64,000 nt of DNA, taken from assembly GCA_937988775.1 (NCBI GenBank), contig CALKHP010000005.1, forward strand, positions 30,822 through 94,821, written 5' to 3'. The position numbers and the translations under genes were made by a program. Each line of letters starts with the position of its first letter. The first letter of the stretch is position 1. This document shows positions 17,565 through 25,177 of the stretch, piece after piece. The notes under the pieces were generated by a model that did not search any database, had not been told where the DNA came from, and worked only from the letters and a program-made list of their open reading frames with translations. The stretch comes from an uncultured Alphaproteobacteria bacterium. GTDB lineage: Bacteria > Pseudomonadota > Alphaproteobacteria > Rhizobiales > Beijerinckiaceae.

Positions 17565-19043
17565 TCAAGCCTCCTTGGCGCCGGGCGCGGCCGGCCAGGT
17601 TTCAGGGTGATCGGGTTCGACAACGTCGGGTGCTGCCGAGAACGGGCGCGCCGGCCGGCGCATCCGGTCCGCCTTGGCTTCCGCGTGCGGTCGTAGCTCA
17701 TCAGGTCCTGATTCGTCCGGGCCGGATTCCTGCGGCCCCTTGGCGACCAGTTTCAGCATGTAGCCGATGCCGGTGCCGAACACCGCGAAATACATCACGA
17801 CGAACACGGCGAGCGTGGTCGACAGCGCCAGCACCGAGTGATCCGAGACCGCGTCCCTGGTGCGCATGATGCCGTAGACGATCCAGGGCTGGCGGCCGAT
17901 CTCGGTGGTCATCCAGCCGGCGAGGATGGCGATGAGCCCGCTCGGCCCCATCCAGAGCGCAAAGCGCAGGAAGATGCGCTGCTCATACAGCTTGCCGCGC
18001 CAGCGCAGCCACAGGCCCCACACGCCGGCAAGCAGCATGAGCAGGCCGAGCCCGACCATCAGCCGAAACGTCCAGAACACCACCGTGGCGTTCGGGCGGT
18101 CCTCAGGTGCGAAATCCTTCAGGCCGGGCACCTGCCCGTAGAGTTGATGCGTCAGGATCAGGCTGCCGAGATAGGGCACCTGGAGTGCATAGCGCGTCGT
18201 CTCGGCCTGCATGTCCGGCCAGCCGAACAGGGTGAGCGGCACGCTCTCGCCGGGCTTGCTCTGCCAATGGCCTTCCAGCGCCGCGATCTTGGCCGGCTGG
18301 TACGCAAGCGTGTTGAGCCCGTGCAGGTCGCCGGCGAGGATCTGCACCGGCGCGGTCGCCAGGATCATCCACATCGCCATCGACAGCATGGTGCGGGTGG
18401 CGCGCGTGTCGCGGCGGCGCAGCAGATGCCAGGCGCCCGAGGCGCCAACGAACAAAGCCGTCGCCAGATAGGCGGCGAGCGTCATATGTGCCAGCCGATA
18501 CGGGAAGGACGGGTTGAAGATCACCTTGAGCCAATCGACCGGCACGACGCGGCCGTCGATGATCTCGAAACCCTGCGGCGTCTGCATCCAGCTGTTGGAG
18601 GCGAGGATCCAGGTCGTCGAGATCAGCGTGCCGAGCGCCACCATGATGGTAGAGAAGAAGTGCAGGCCCGGCCCGACCTTGCGCCAGCCGAACAGCATCA
18701 CGCCAAGAAAGCCCGCCTCGAGGAAGAAGGCGGTCAGGACCTCATAGGCGAGCAGCGGCCCGGTGATGCTGCCGGCGAAGGTCGAGAAAGAACTCCAGTT
18801 GGTGCCGAACTGATACGCCATCACCAGCCCCGACACGACGCCCATGGCGAAGTTGACGGCGAAGATCGTCGACCAGAAATGATACAGGTCGCGGTAGACG
18901 GTGTCCCTGCGCCACAGCCACAGCCCCTCGAGCACCACGAGATAGCTCGCCAGCCCGATGGTGATGGCCGGGAACACGATGTGGAACGAGATGGTGAAGC
19001 CGAACTGGATGCGGGCCAGTTCCAGGGCCGTCAGACCGAACAT
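17565..19043 (-). CDS. cydA: Cytochrome bd oxidase subunit I (CioA/CydA)
   Basis: A 492-residue protein with about nine membrane helices. The N-terminal 'ARIQFGFTISFHIVFPAIT' carries the heme ligand His, and 'GRQPWIVYGIMRTRDAVS' is the conserved segment after the quinol loop. The quinol loop is short, as in CioA. The ATG at 19043 gives the family N-terminus MFGLTALELARIQF; the open frame upstream is not CydA-like. It heads the cydA-cydB-DUF2474 operon. Confidence 0.93.
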   Translation of the reverse strand: MFGLTALELARIQFGFTISFHIVFPAITIGLASYLVVLEGLWLWRRDTVYRDLYHFWSTIFAVNFAMGVVSGLVMAYQFGTNWSSFSTFAGSITGPLLAYEVLTAFFLEAGFLGVMLFGWRKVGPGLHFFSTIMVALGTLISTTWILASNSWMQTPQGFEIIDGRVVPVDWLKVIFNPSFPYRLAHMTLAAYLATALFVGASGAWHLLRRRDTRATRTMLSMAMWMILATAPVQILAGDLHGLNTLAYQPAKIAALEGHWQSKPGESVPLTLFGWPDMQAETTRYALQVPYLGSLILTHQLYGQVPGLKDFAPEDRPNATVVFWTFRLMVGLGLLMLLAGVWGLWLRWRGKLYEQRIFLRFALWMGPSGLIAILAGWMTTEIGRQPWIVYGIMRTRDAVSDHSVLALSTTLAVFVVMYFAVFGTGIGYMLKLVAKGPQESGPDESGPDELRPHAEAKADRMRRPARPFSAAPDVVEPDHPETWPAAPGAKEA

Positions 19044-19288
19044 CCTCACCTCTCGTCGCATCGCCGGGCAGGTGGCCGACAGGTTAGCCCCATGCGGCCG
19101 GTGACGACAGCCCGGAATGATCGGCACACTAAAACGCCAAAACGCGCTCCGGCTTTGCGCTGGCGCAAGGATGGCGCGGGAAACCGCCAGGAAATTCGGA
19201 AGAAACCACGAAGAATCCGCTTCCAAAGATGCGGAAGCTGGCCTTTCCTCTCGATGAGAATCCGGTGATTCCCTGAAAGAGAGAAACC

Positions 19289-19987
19289 ATGTCCAACGAT
19301 AGCCAAGCCTTCGAGGCGCTCAGCCACGTCGCCACCGCGACGATCACGACGATCCTTTTGAAGAAGGGTTTGCGCAATGTCTGGATGCGCGGCACAAGGC
19401 CGCTCGCTGTCGGCCAGCCGCGCATCGTCGGGCGCGCCTTCACGCTGCGTTTCGTGCCGGCGCGCGAGGATCTGGCGACGCCGGCCTCATGGGCTTCGCC
19501 GATCTCGACGCGCGCCGCGATCGAGGCGATGCCGGCCGGCTGCGTCGCGGTGGTTGATGCGATGGGCGTCACCGATGCCGGGATTTTCGGCGATATCCTG
19601 TGCTCGCGCATGCAAAAGCGCGGCGTGGCGGCGCTGGTCAGCGATGGCGTGGTGCGCGACCTTGCCGGCGTGTTGGCGACCAACCTGCCGGTGTGGTGCC
19701 AGGGTGCCGCCGCTCCGCCTTCGGTTGCCGGCCTGACCTTCGTTGCCTGGCAGCAGCCGATCGGTTGCGGCGGCGTGGCGGTGTTCCCGGATGACGTCGT
19801 CGTCGTCGACCAGGACGGCGCCGTGCTGATCCCGGCCGCCTTGCTCGACGAGGTCGTCAAGGAGGCGATCGAGCAGGAGCGCATGGAAGCCTGGATCATG
19901 GGCGAGGTCGAGAAGGGCACAGCACTCCCCGGCCTCTACCCGATGAATGCCGAAACCAAGGCGCGCTACGAGCAGCACAAGAAATAG
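19289..19987 (+). CDS. RraA-like / hydroxymethyl-oxoglutarate aldolase family protein
   Basis: A 232-residue protein. 'GDILCSRMQKRGVAALVSDG' followed by VVRD is the family active-site pattern, with the Arg-Asp pair binding metal and substrate in the aldolases. Members are either RNase E regulators (RraA, about 160 residues) or aldolases acting on 4-hydroxy-4-methyl-2-oxoglutarate and related acids. The larger size favours the latter. It is preceded by a purine-rich ribosome-binding site and stands alone. Confidence 0.8.
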   Translation: MSNDSQAFEALSHVATATITTILLKKGLRNVWMRGTRPLAVGQPRIVGRAFTLRFVPAREDLATPASWASPISTRAAIEAMPAGCVAVVDAMGVTDAGIFGDILCSRMQKRGVAALVSDGVVRDLAGVLATNLPVWCQGAAAPPSVAGLTFVAWQQPIGCGGVAVFPDDVVVVDQDGAVLIPAALLDEVVKEAIEQERMEAWIMGEVEKGTALPGLYPMNAETKARYEQHKK

Positions 19988-20076
19988 CCCTGTTATTTCC
20001 TTGACGTAGCGATACGCCATAAGGCGGGATTGCGCGCGCATCTGCCCCTCCTATCGTGAGGACGGGAGGGGCAGCG

Positions 20077-22306
20077 ATGCATTATGCGCATTCGACCGAC
20101 AAGCAGGACCATTCCGACTGGCAGTTGCTGGTCGATCATCTGAGCGCCGTGGCCCGGCTCGCCGAGGGCTTCGCCGGCAAGTTCGGCGCCGCGAAAGCAG
20201 CCTGCCTCGCCGGCTGGCTGCACGATCTCGGCAAATATAGCGCGGCGTTCCAGGCCTATATCGACAAGCGCGGCTCGAGCGTCGACCACTCCACGGCCGG
20301 CGCCCGCGAGGTGCTGAAGCTTACCGCCGATGTCCGCGACATCGGTGATGGTCGACCTGCTCTCCTACGGCATCGCCGGCCACCATGGCGGTCTGCCGGA
20401 TCGTCTGGCGGCAAGCGGCGGGCTCGCCGATCGCATCAAGAGCAAGACGCTGCCGGCGCTCGATCCCGTCTGGCAAAGCGAGGTCGCCCATGATGCCAGC
20501 GGCCTGTTTCCGGCCACGTTCAGGCAGCAAACGAGGGATCGCCAGGCCTTCCAGCTCGCCTTTCTCGGCCGCATGATCTTCTCCTGCCTGGTCGATGCGG
20601 ATTTTCTCGATACGGAAGCGTTTTACGCGCGCACCGCCGGGCAAGAGGTCGATCGGAACTGGCCGGCGCTCGGTGCGCATCTCGATGACCTGATCGCGGC
20701 GTTCGACGCGGCGATGGCAGAAAAGCGCGCCGGAGCCGACGATAAGCCGCTGAACCGGCTGCGTGACGACATCCTCAGCCATGTCAGGGAGAAGGCGGCG
20801 CTGCCGCCCGGCCTGTTCACGCTCGAGGTCCCGACCGGCGGCGGCAAGACGCTGGCGACGCTCGGCTTCGCACTCGAACACGCCCGGCGCTGGAATATGG
20901 AACGCATCGTCTACGCGATTCCCTTCACCGCGATCATCGAGCAGAATGCGGCGGTGTTTCGCGCCGTGCTGGGCGAGGATTTCGTGCTCGAGCATCATTC
21001 GGCGATCGAGGATGCCAGGGACGAGCCTCTCGAGGGTCGGGACAAGCTGCGTCTTGCCATGGAGAATTGGGCGGCGCCGGTGGTGGTCACCACCAATGTG
21101 CAACTGTTCGAAAGCCTGTTCGCCAACCGGCCGTCGCGCTGCCGCAAGCTGCATAATGTGGCAAAGGCGGTGATCATTCTCGACGAGGCGCAGACCATTC
21201 CGCTGGCGCTGCTGCGCCCTTGCGTGGCGGCGCTCGACGAGTTGGCGCGCAATTACGGCTGCAGCATCGTGCTGTGCACCGCGACCCAGCCGGCACTGGC
21301 CGCGCCGCGCTTCGCCGGTGGCTTTGAAATCGGCCCGGAGCGCGAACTGGCGCCGGATCCAGCCGCGCTCCACCTGGCGCTGAAGCGCGTCACCCTCAAG
21401 CTTGCCGGCACGATGAGCGACGACGATCTCGTCGCGGAACTGGCGGCAACGCCGCAGGGCCTGGTGATCGTCAACAGCCGCCAGCACGCGCTCGCGCTCT
21501 ATCGCGCGGCCAAGGCGACGCTGGACGGCGTGATCCATCTGTCGACGCGCCAGACGGTATGCGACCGCCGCCGTATCCTGGATGATATCCGCCAGCGGCT
21601 GCGCGACGGGCTGCCGTGCCGGGTGATCGCGACGAGCCTCGTCGAGGCGGGCGTTGATCTTGATTTTCCAAGGGTTTGGCGGGCGCTGACCGGTCTCGAC
21701 CAGATCGCGCAGGCGGCCGGGCGCTGCAACCGTGAGGGGCTGAGGCCGGTTGCCGACAGCATCGTCACGGTGTTCGTCCCAAGCGAAGCCAAGCCGCCGC
21801 CCGAGATCGCGGATTTTGCCGCCGCCATGCAGCGCGTGCTCGACAAGGGCCCCGACGACCTGCTCGCGCCGGCGGCGATCAAGGCGTATTTCGAGGAGGT
21901 CTACTGGCAGCGCGGCGATGGGCTCGACAAGCACGATATCGCCGGCAAGTTCCTGTTCGGCGCGGGGGAAAGCAATTTCGCTTATCGCAGCGTCGCGGAC
22001 GCTTTCCGCATGATCGAGAGCGGCATGGTGCCGGTGATCGTTGCGACCGATCAGGAGGCGAAAGCCATTGTCGATGGCTTGAAGCCCGGCGCATCAGCCG
22101 CGCAAGCGGCGCGCAAACTGCAAAACTACGTTGTCCAGGTGCCGCCGCGCGCGCGAAACGCCATGCTGTCCAACCGGGATGTGCAATATGTCGTCGGCTT
22201 CGGGGATCAGTTTGCCGTGTTGAAGAACGACGCGCTCTACACGCGCGAATTGGGGCTGGTGTGGGAGGACAGCGGCAGCCAGCGTTCCGACTTCTGGAGT
22301 GTCTAA
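20077..22306 (+). pseudogene. cas3: Type I-C cas3 nuclease-helicase, frameshifted
   Basis: The first frame (ATG 20077) encodes an HD nuclease domain with 'WLHDLGKYSAAFQAYI' and 'SVDHSTAGA', then runs out of frame near 20320-20350 and stops at 20493. The rest continues one frame over, from at most 20318 to 22306: 'GIAGHHGGLPD' (the HH of the HD domain), Walker A 'VPTGGGKTLATLG', 'VIILDEAQTIPLALL' and the C-terminal helicase motif 'DQIAQAAGRCNREG'. The HD catalytic residues are split across the two frames, so neither piece should be a working nuclease. It is the first gene of the cas locus. A sequencing error cannot be excluded, but there is no homopolymer at the break. Confidence 0.88.
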
Positions 22307-22360
22307 GGCGTTGGGTCTTTCGCCGTATTCTTGACGGCAATCGAACCGAAATTCGTCAAA

Positions 22361-22395
22361 ACATGTTCTTGACATGTTCGTAATCTGGGTATGAG
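22361..22395 (+). promoter_or_regulatory. Direct-repeat operator and possible upstream promoter
   Basis: Two copies of ACATGTTC (22361-22368 and 22372-22379) lie 11 bp apart, one helical turn. They overlap a perfect TTGACA (22369-22374) and a TATGAG 15 bases on (22390-22395). The spacing is short for a sigma-70 promoter. The stretch 22310-22470 is markedly AT-richer than the genes around it. An inverted repeat, TTAAAT-ATGC-ATTTAA, follows at 22423-22438. Confidence 0.45.
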
Positions 22396-22463
22396 TTTGG
22401 ATCAGTGGGGAACAAAAGGGGATTAAATATGCATTTAAAGTTGTGTTATAGCAATTGATACAA

Positions 22464-22482
22464 TCAAAACTTGTGTCGGGAA
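22464..22482 (-). promoter_or_regulatory. Protospacer-like target of the lone crRNA-like element, with TTC PAM
   Basis: Read on the - strand, TTC (22482-22480) is followed by CCGACACAAGTTTTGA (22479-22464). The guide-like sequence at 22659-22674 is CCGACCCAAGTGTTGA. They match at positions 1-5, 7-11 and 13-16, and differ only at 6 and 12. TTC is the standard type I-C PAM. The site covers the -35 box of the promoter at 22471-22499, so a bound Cascade would block it. Confidence 0.8.
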
Positions 22483-22499
22483 CGGCGTGCCGCTATTCT
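22471..22499 (+). promoter_or_regulatory. Promoter of the small Trp-rich ORF
   Basis: TTGTGT (22471-22476) and TATTCT (22494-22499) are separated by exactly 17 bases, with an AT-rich stretch upstream that could act as an UP element. Transcription would begin near 22506, about 30 bases before the ATG at 22535. The crRNA-like guide target overlaps the -35 box. Confidence 0.65.
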
Positions 22500-22534
22500 G
22501 AGCCTTGGGGAATCATTCTCCGGGGAGAGCGGGC

Positions 22535-22600
22535 ATGACAGTCAAAATCGCCATCGAAGTCCTTTGGCATTTGCCTTGGCTTTCCTTCTGGTGGGTGTGA
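22535..22600 (+). CDS. Tiny Trp-rich ORF, candidate toxin (CreT-like)
   Basis: 21 codons from ATG 22535 to TGA 22598-22600. The peptide begins MTVKIAIEVLWH and is hydrophobic with four Trp residues, two of them adjacent near the C-terminus. A strong ribosome-binding site, GGGGAG (22522-22527), lies 7 bases before the ATG. A perfect 9-bp hairpin follows the stop. Its promoter carries the guide target of the adjacent lone CRISPR repeat, which is how CreT toxins of CRISPR-repressed toxin-antitoxin modules are controlled. Toxicity is inferred. A leader peptide or an RNA-acting toxin are alternatives. Confidence 0.6.
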   Translation: MTVKIAIEVLWHLPWLSFWWV

Positions 22601-22605
22601 CCTCT

Positions 22606-22626
22606 GCCGGCTGCGCTGCAGCCGGC
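22606..22626 (+). terminator. Perfect hairpin after the small ORF
   Basis: GCCGGCTGC and GCAGCCGGC (22606-22614, 22618-22626) form a perfect 9-bp stem with a 3-base loop, 5 bases after the ORF stop and 6 before the repeat. No T run follows, so it may be a weak terminator, an RNA-stability element or a processing element. Confidence 0.55.
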
Positions 22627-22632
22627 CTTCCA

Positions 22633-22708
22633 GTCGCCTGAAGAGCGTGGATTGAAACCCGACCCAAGTGTTGAACGGTGAAGTCCTCCCCGAGGGGTCG
22701 GGGAGGGC
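22633..22708 (+). ncRNA. creA: Lone degenerate type I-C repeat with guide: crRNA-like antitoxin or repressor (CreA-like)
   Basis: 22633-22658 keeps the two ends of a type I-C repeat, GTCGC and GAGCGTGGATTGAAAC, with the hairpin core shortened to 26 bases instead of about 32. The guide starts at 22659 (CCGACCCAAGTGTTGA). No second repeat follows. A strong hairpin, CCTCCCCGA-GGGG-TCGGGGAGG (22685-22706, extendable to 22683-22708), may form the RNA's 3' end and lies 23 bases before the cas5 ATG. The guide matches the promoter at 22471-22499 with a PAM, as in CreA antitoxins. The symbol is by analogy. Confidence 0.75.
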
Positions 22709-22730
22709 GGTTCGCAGCGGGGTGGGGGAA

Positions 22731-23426
22731 ATGTCCTACGGAATTCGGCTCCGTGTCAGCGGGGAACGGGCGCTGTTCACGCGCCCAGAGATGAAGGTCG
22801 AGCGTGTCTCCTATGACGTGATGACGCCATCGGCCGCGCGCGGCATCCTCGAGGCCATCCACTGGAAGCCGGCGATCCAGTGGATCATCGAGGAAATTCA
22901 CGTCCTTAAACCGATCCGCTTCCAGTCGATCCGGCGCAATGAGGTCGGCGCCAAGATGCCGGTCGCGGCGGTGCGCAAGGCGATGAAGTCGGGCGATGTC
23001 GGCGACCTCACCCTTGTCGTCGAAGATAACCGCCAGCAGCGCGCCTCGACCATTCTCGTCGATGTTGCTTACGTGATCTGCGCCCGGTTCGCCCTGACGG
23101 CCAAGGCCGGCCCGGATGATAACGAAGGCAAGCATCTCGATATCTTCAACCGGCGTGCGCGCAACGGGCAATGTTTCCACCAACCTTGCCTTGGCACGCG
23201 CGAGTTCCCGGCGCATTTTGAGTTGCTGGAGCAGGGAGCGGCGATGCCGGTCGCCAAGCCGGAGGACCAAACCGCCAATCTCGGCTTCGGCACGCCGCGC
23301 GATCTCGGCTTCATGCTCTATGACATCGCCCATGCCAGTGACCGCGCCTCGCTGTTCTTCCGCGCCACGCTCGAAAATGGCGTGCTCCGCGTGCCACCGC
23401 CCCATTCTGCGGAGATACGCCGATGA
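22731..23426 (+). CDS. cas5: Type I-C Cas5 (Cas5c), crRNA-processing endonuclease
   Basis: A 231-residue RAMP protein starting MSYGIRLRVSGERALFTRPEM, followed by 'SYDVMTPSAARGILEAIHW', the standard Cas5c N-terminus. In type I-C, which lacks Cas6, Cas5 cuts the pre-crRNA and keeps the 5' handle. 'FNRRARNGQCFHQPCLGTRE' and 'LGFMLYDI' complete the family pattern, and the gene looks intact. The open frame begins at a GTG at 22668 inside the crRNA-like element, but the ATG at 22731 matches the family start. Confidence 0.93.
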   Translation: MSYGIRLRVSGERALFTRPEMKVERVSYDVMTPSAARGILEAIHWKPAIQWIIEEIHVLKPIRFQSIRRNEVGAKMPVAAVRKAMKSGDVGDLTLVVEDNRQQRASTILVDVAYVICARFALTAKAGPDDNEGKHLDIFNRRARNGQCFHQPCLGTREFPAHFELLEQGAAMPVAKPEDQTANLGFGTPRDLGFMLYDIAHASDRASLFFRATLENGVLRVPPPHSAEIRR

Positions 23427-25177
23427 GCGCGCTTGCCGCCCTCGTGCGCGCCTATGACCGCATGGCTGCGCGCAACGAAGTGCCATCCTTCGGCTATTCG
23501 CAGGAAAAGATCGGCTACCTGATCGCGCTCAACCGCGATGGCACAGTGGCGGGCATGGCGCATGATCTGCGGCAGGGCGAAGGCCGCAAGCGGGTTGCCG
23601 TGCCGATGGCCGTGCCGCAGCCGACCAAGCGCACCTCCGGTGTCGCGCCGAATTTCCTGTGGGACAAGACGGCCTATGTGCTCGGCGTCACCGCCGGGGA
23701 GGGCAAGCGCCTCGCGCAGGAGCACGAAACCTTCATTGCTCGTCACCGTGATTGGCTCGCCGGCACGAATGACGAGGGGCTGCAGGCTTTGCTGCGGTTC
23801 CTCGAAAGCTGGACGCCGGAGCAATTCGTCGCGCGTGGCTGGCCGGAGGAGATGAAGGACCAGAACCTGGTCTTCGCGCTCGAAAGCGAGCGCCTTGCCA
23901 ATATCCGTATCCATGACCGGCCGGCGGCGCGTGATCTCTGGGCAAGATTGTCCGCTGCGGGCGACAAGCAGGAGGCTGCCTGCCTCGTCACCGGCAACAG
24001 GATGCCGGTTGCCCGCCTCCACCCGGCGATCAAGGGCGTGTGGGGCGCGCAATCGTCAGGCGCCTCAATCGTCTCGTTCAATCTCGATGCCTTTGAATCC
24101 TATGGTCACGAGCAGGGCGATAACGCGCCGGTCTCGGAGGCGGCGGCTTTCGCCTATACGACGGCGTTGAATCATTTTCTCGAGAAGGGCAGTCGCCACC
24201 GTGTCCAGGTGGGTGATGCCTCGACGGTGTTCTGGGCCGAGGCGCCGGATACCGGCGCCGCTGGCGCGGCAGAGGACATATTCGCGAATTTCCTCGCCGT
24301 CGACGACAAGGCCGAGACGATGGGCGCGAGGAAGGTCGAGAGCCTGCTTGAGAAGGTGCGATCCGGCCGGGAGGCGGATTTCGACCTCGACCTGCCGCGG
24401 GGCGTGCGCTTCTTCGTGCTCGGCCTTGCGCCCAACGCCGCCCGGCTCTCGGTGCGCTTCTATCTCGAGGGCGATTTCGGCGATATCGCCAGGCGCTATC
24501 TCCGGCATCTCGCGCGTATGCGCGTCGAGCCGCCGCCGAAGGATGACAACCCCTCGATGTGGCGCCTGCTGATCGAAACGGCAGTGCTGCGCAAGAGCGA
24601 CAACATCCAGCCCAATCTCGCCGGCGAGTGGCTGCGCGCCATCCTGAGCGATACGCCCTATCCGCTGACGCTGCTCTCGACGCTGATCATGCGCCTGCGC
24701 GCCGATCATGATGTCAATGCGCTGCGCGTCGGCATCCTCAAATCGATCCTGATCAAGAACTTCAATATGGAGGTGCCGGTGTCGCTCGATCTTGAGAACA
24801 AGGATCCGGGCTACCTGCTCGGGAGGTTATTCGCCGTCTACGAACAAATCCAGATCGCCGCGCTCGGCCGCGAGGTCAACGCCACCATCAAGGACAAGTT
24901 CTACGGCTCCGCCTCGGCCCAGCCGCGCAAGGTGTTCGCCATGCTGGAATCGGGGTCCGCCAACCATCTCTCGAAGGTGGGCAAGCAGAATCGCGGCCGC
25001 CAGATCAATCTCGAAAAGCAGGTCAGCGCCATCATGGAGCAGATGGCGCCGGGCGACGATCCGTTTCCAGCCAGCCTGCCGGATCGCAGCCAGGCACTGT
25101 TCGGCCTCGGCTACCACCATCAGCGCAATGAGTTCTTCCGCAAACCCGAGAAAACCGCCGTTGAGGAGGCCGTATAA
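23423..25177 (+). CDS. cas8c: Type I-C Cas8c, large Cascade subunit
   Basis: A 584-residue protein. The N-terminal 'YDRMAARNEVPSFGYSQEKI', 'TSGVAPNFLWDKTAYVLGV' and 'SSGASIVSFNLDAFESYGHEQ' match the Csd1/Cas8c family. Full length and uninterrupted. Cas8c recognises the TTC PAM and recruits Cas3. It overlaps cas5 by ATGA and ends one base into the cas7 start. Confidence 0.93.
   Translation: MSALAALVRAYDRMAARNEVPSFGYSQEKIGYLIALNRDGTVAGMAHDLRQGEGRKRVAVPMAVPQPTKRTSGVAPNFLWDKTAYVLGVTAGEGKRLAQEHETFIARHRDWLAGTNDEGLQALLRFLESWTPEQFVARGWPEEMKDQNLVFALESERLANIRIHDRPAARDLWARLSAAGDKQEAACLVTGNRMPVARLHPAIKGVWGAQSSGASIVSFNLDAFESYGHEQGDNAPVSEAAAFAYTTALNHFLEKGSRHRVQVGDASTVFWAEAPDTGAAGAAEDIFANFLAVDDKAETMGARKVESLLEKVRSGREADFDLDLPRGVRFFVLGLAPNAARLSVRFYLEGDFGDIARRYLRHLARMRVEPPPKDDNPSMWRLLIETAVLRKSDNIQPNLAGEWLRAILSDTPYPLTLLSTLIMRLRADHDVNALRVGILKSILIKNFNMEVPVSLDLENKDPGYLLGRLFAVYEQIQIAALGREVNATIKDKFYGSASAQPRKVFAMLESGSANHLSKVGKQNRGRQINLEKQVSAIMEQMAPGDDPFPASLPDRSQALFGLGYHHQRNEFFRKPEKTAVEEAV

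Noticed and set aside
17838..19268. Long + strand open frame of 476 codons opposite cydA
   Set aside because: A shadow ORF in high-GC DNA; the - strand protein is a clear CydA.
20321..21934. 537-codon - strand frame opposite cas3
   Set aside because: A shadow of the cas3 helicase; no recognisable protein features.
22391..22459. Two micro-ORFs (11 and 9 codons) upstream of the small Trp-rich ORF
   Set aside because: No ribosome-binding sites; they overlap the AT-rich regulatory stretch.
22535..22626. Tryptophan attenuator leader (Trp-rich peptide followed by a hairpin)
   Set aside because: No tryptophan genes follow, there is no alternative antiterminator pairing I can see, and the crRNA-like target explains the promoter better.
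22695..22701. Second possible guide target (7-base CCGACCC match on the - strand near cas5)
   Set aside because: Only seven bases match, it lies in the hairpin arm, and the adjacent triplet is TCC rather than TTC.
22668..22730. Upstream extension of Cas5 from the GTG at 22668
   Set aside because: It would translate the crRNA-like guide and hairpin; the family N-terminus begins at the ATG at 22731.
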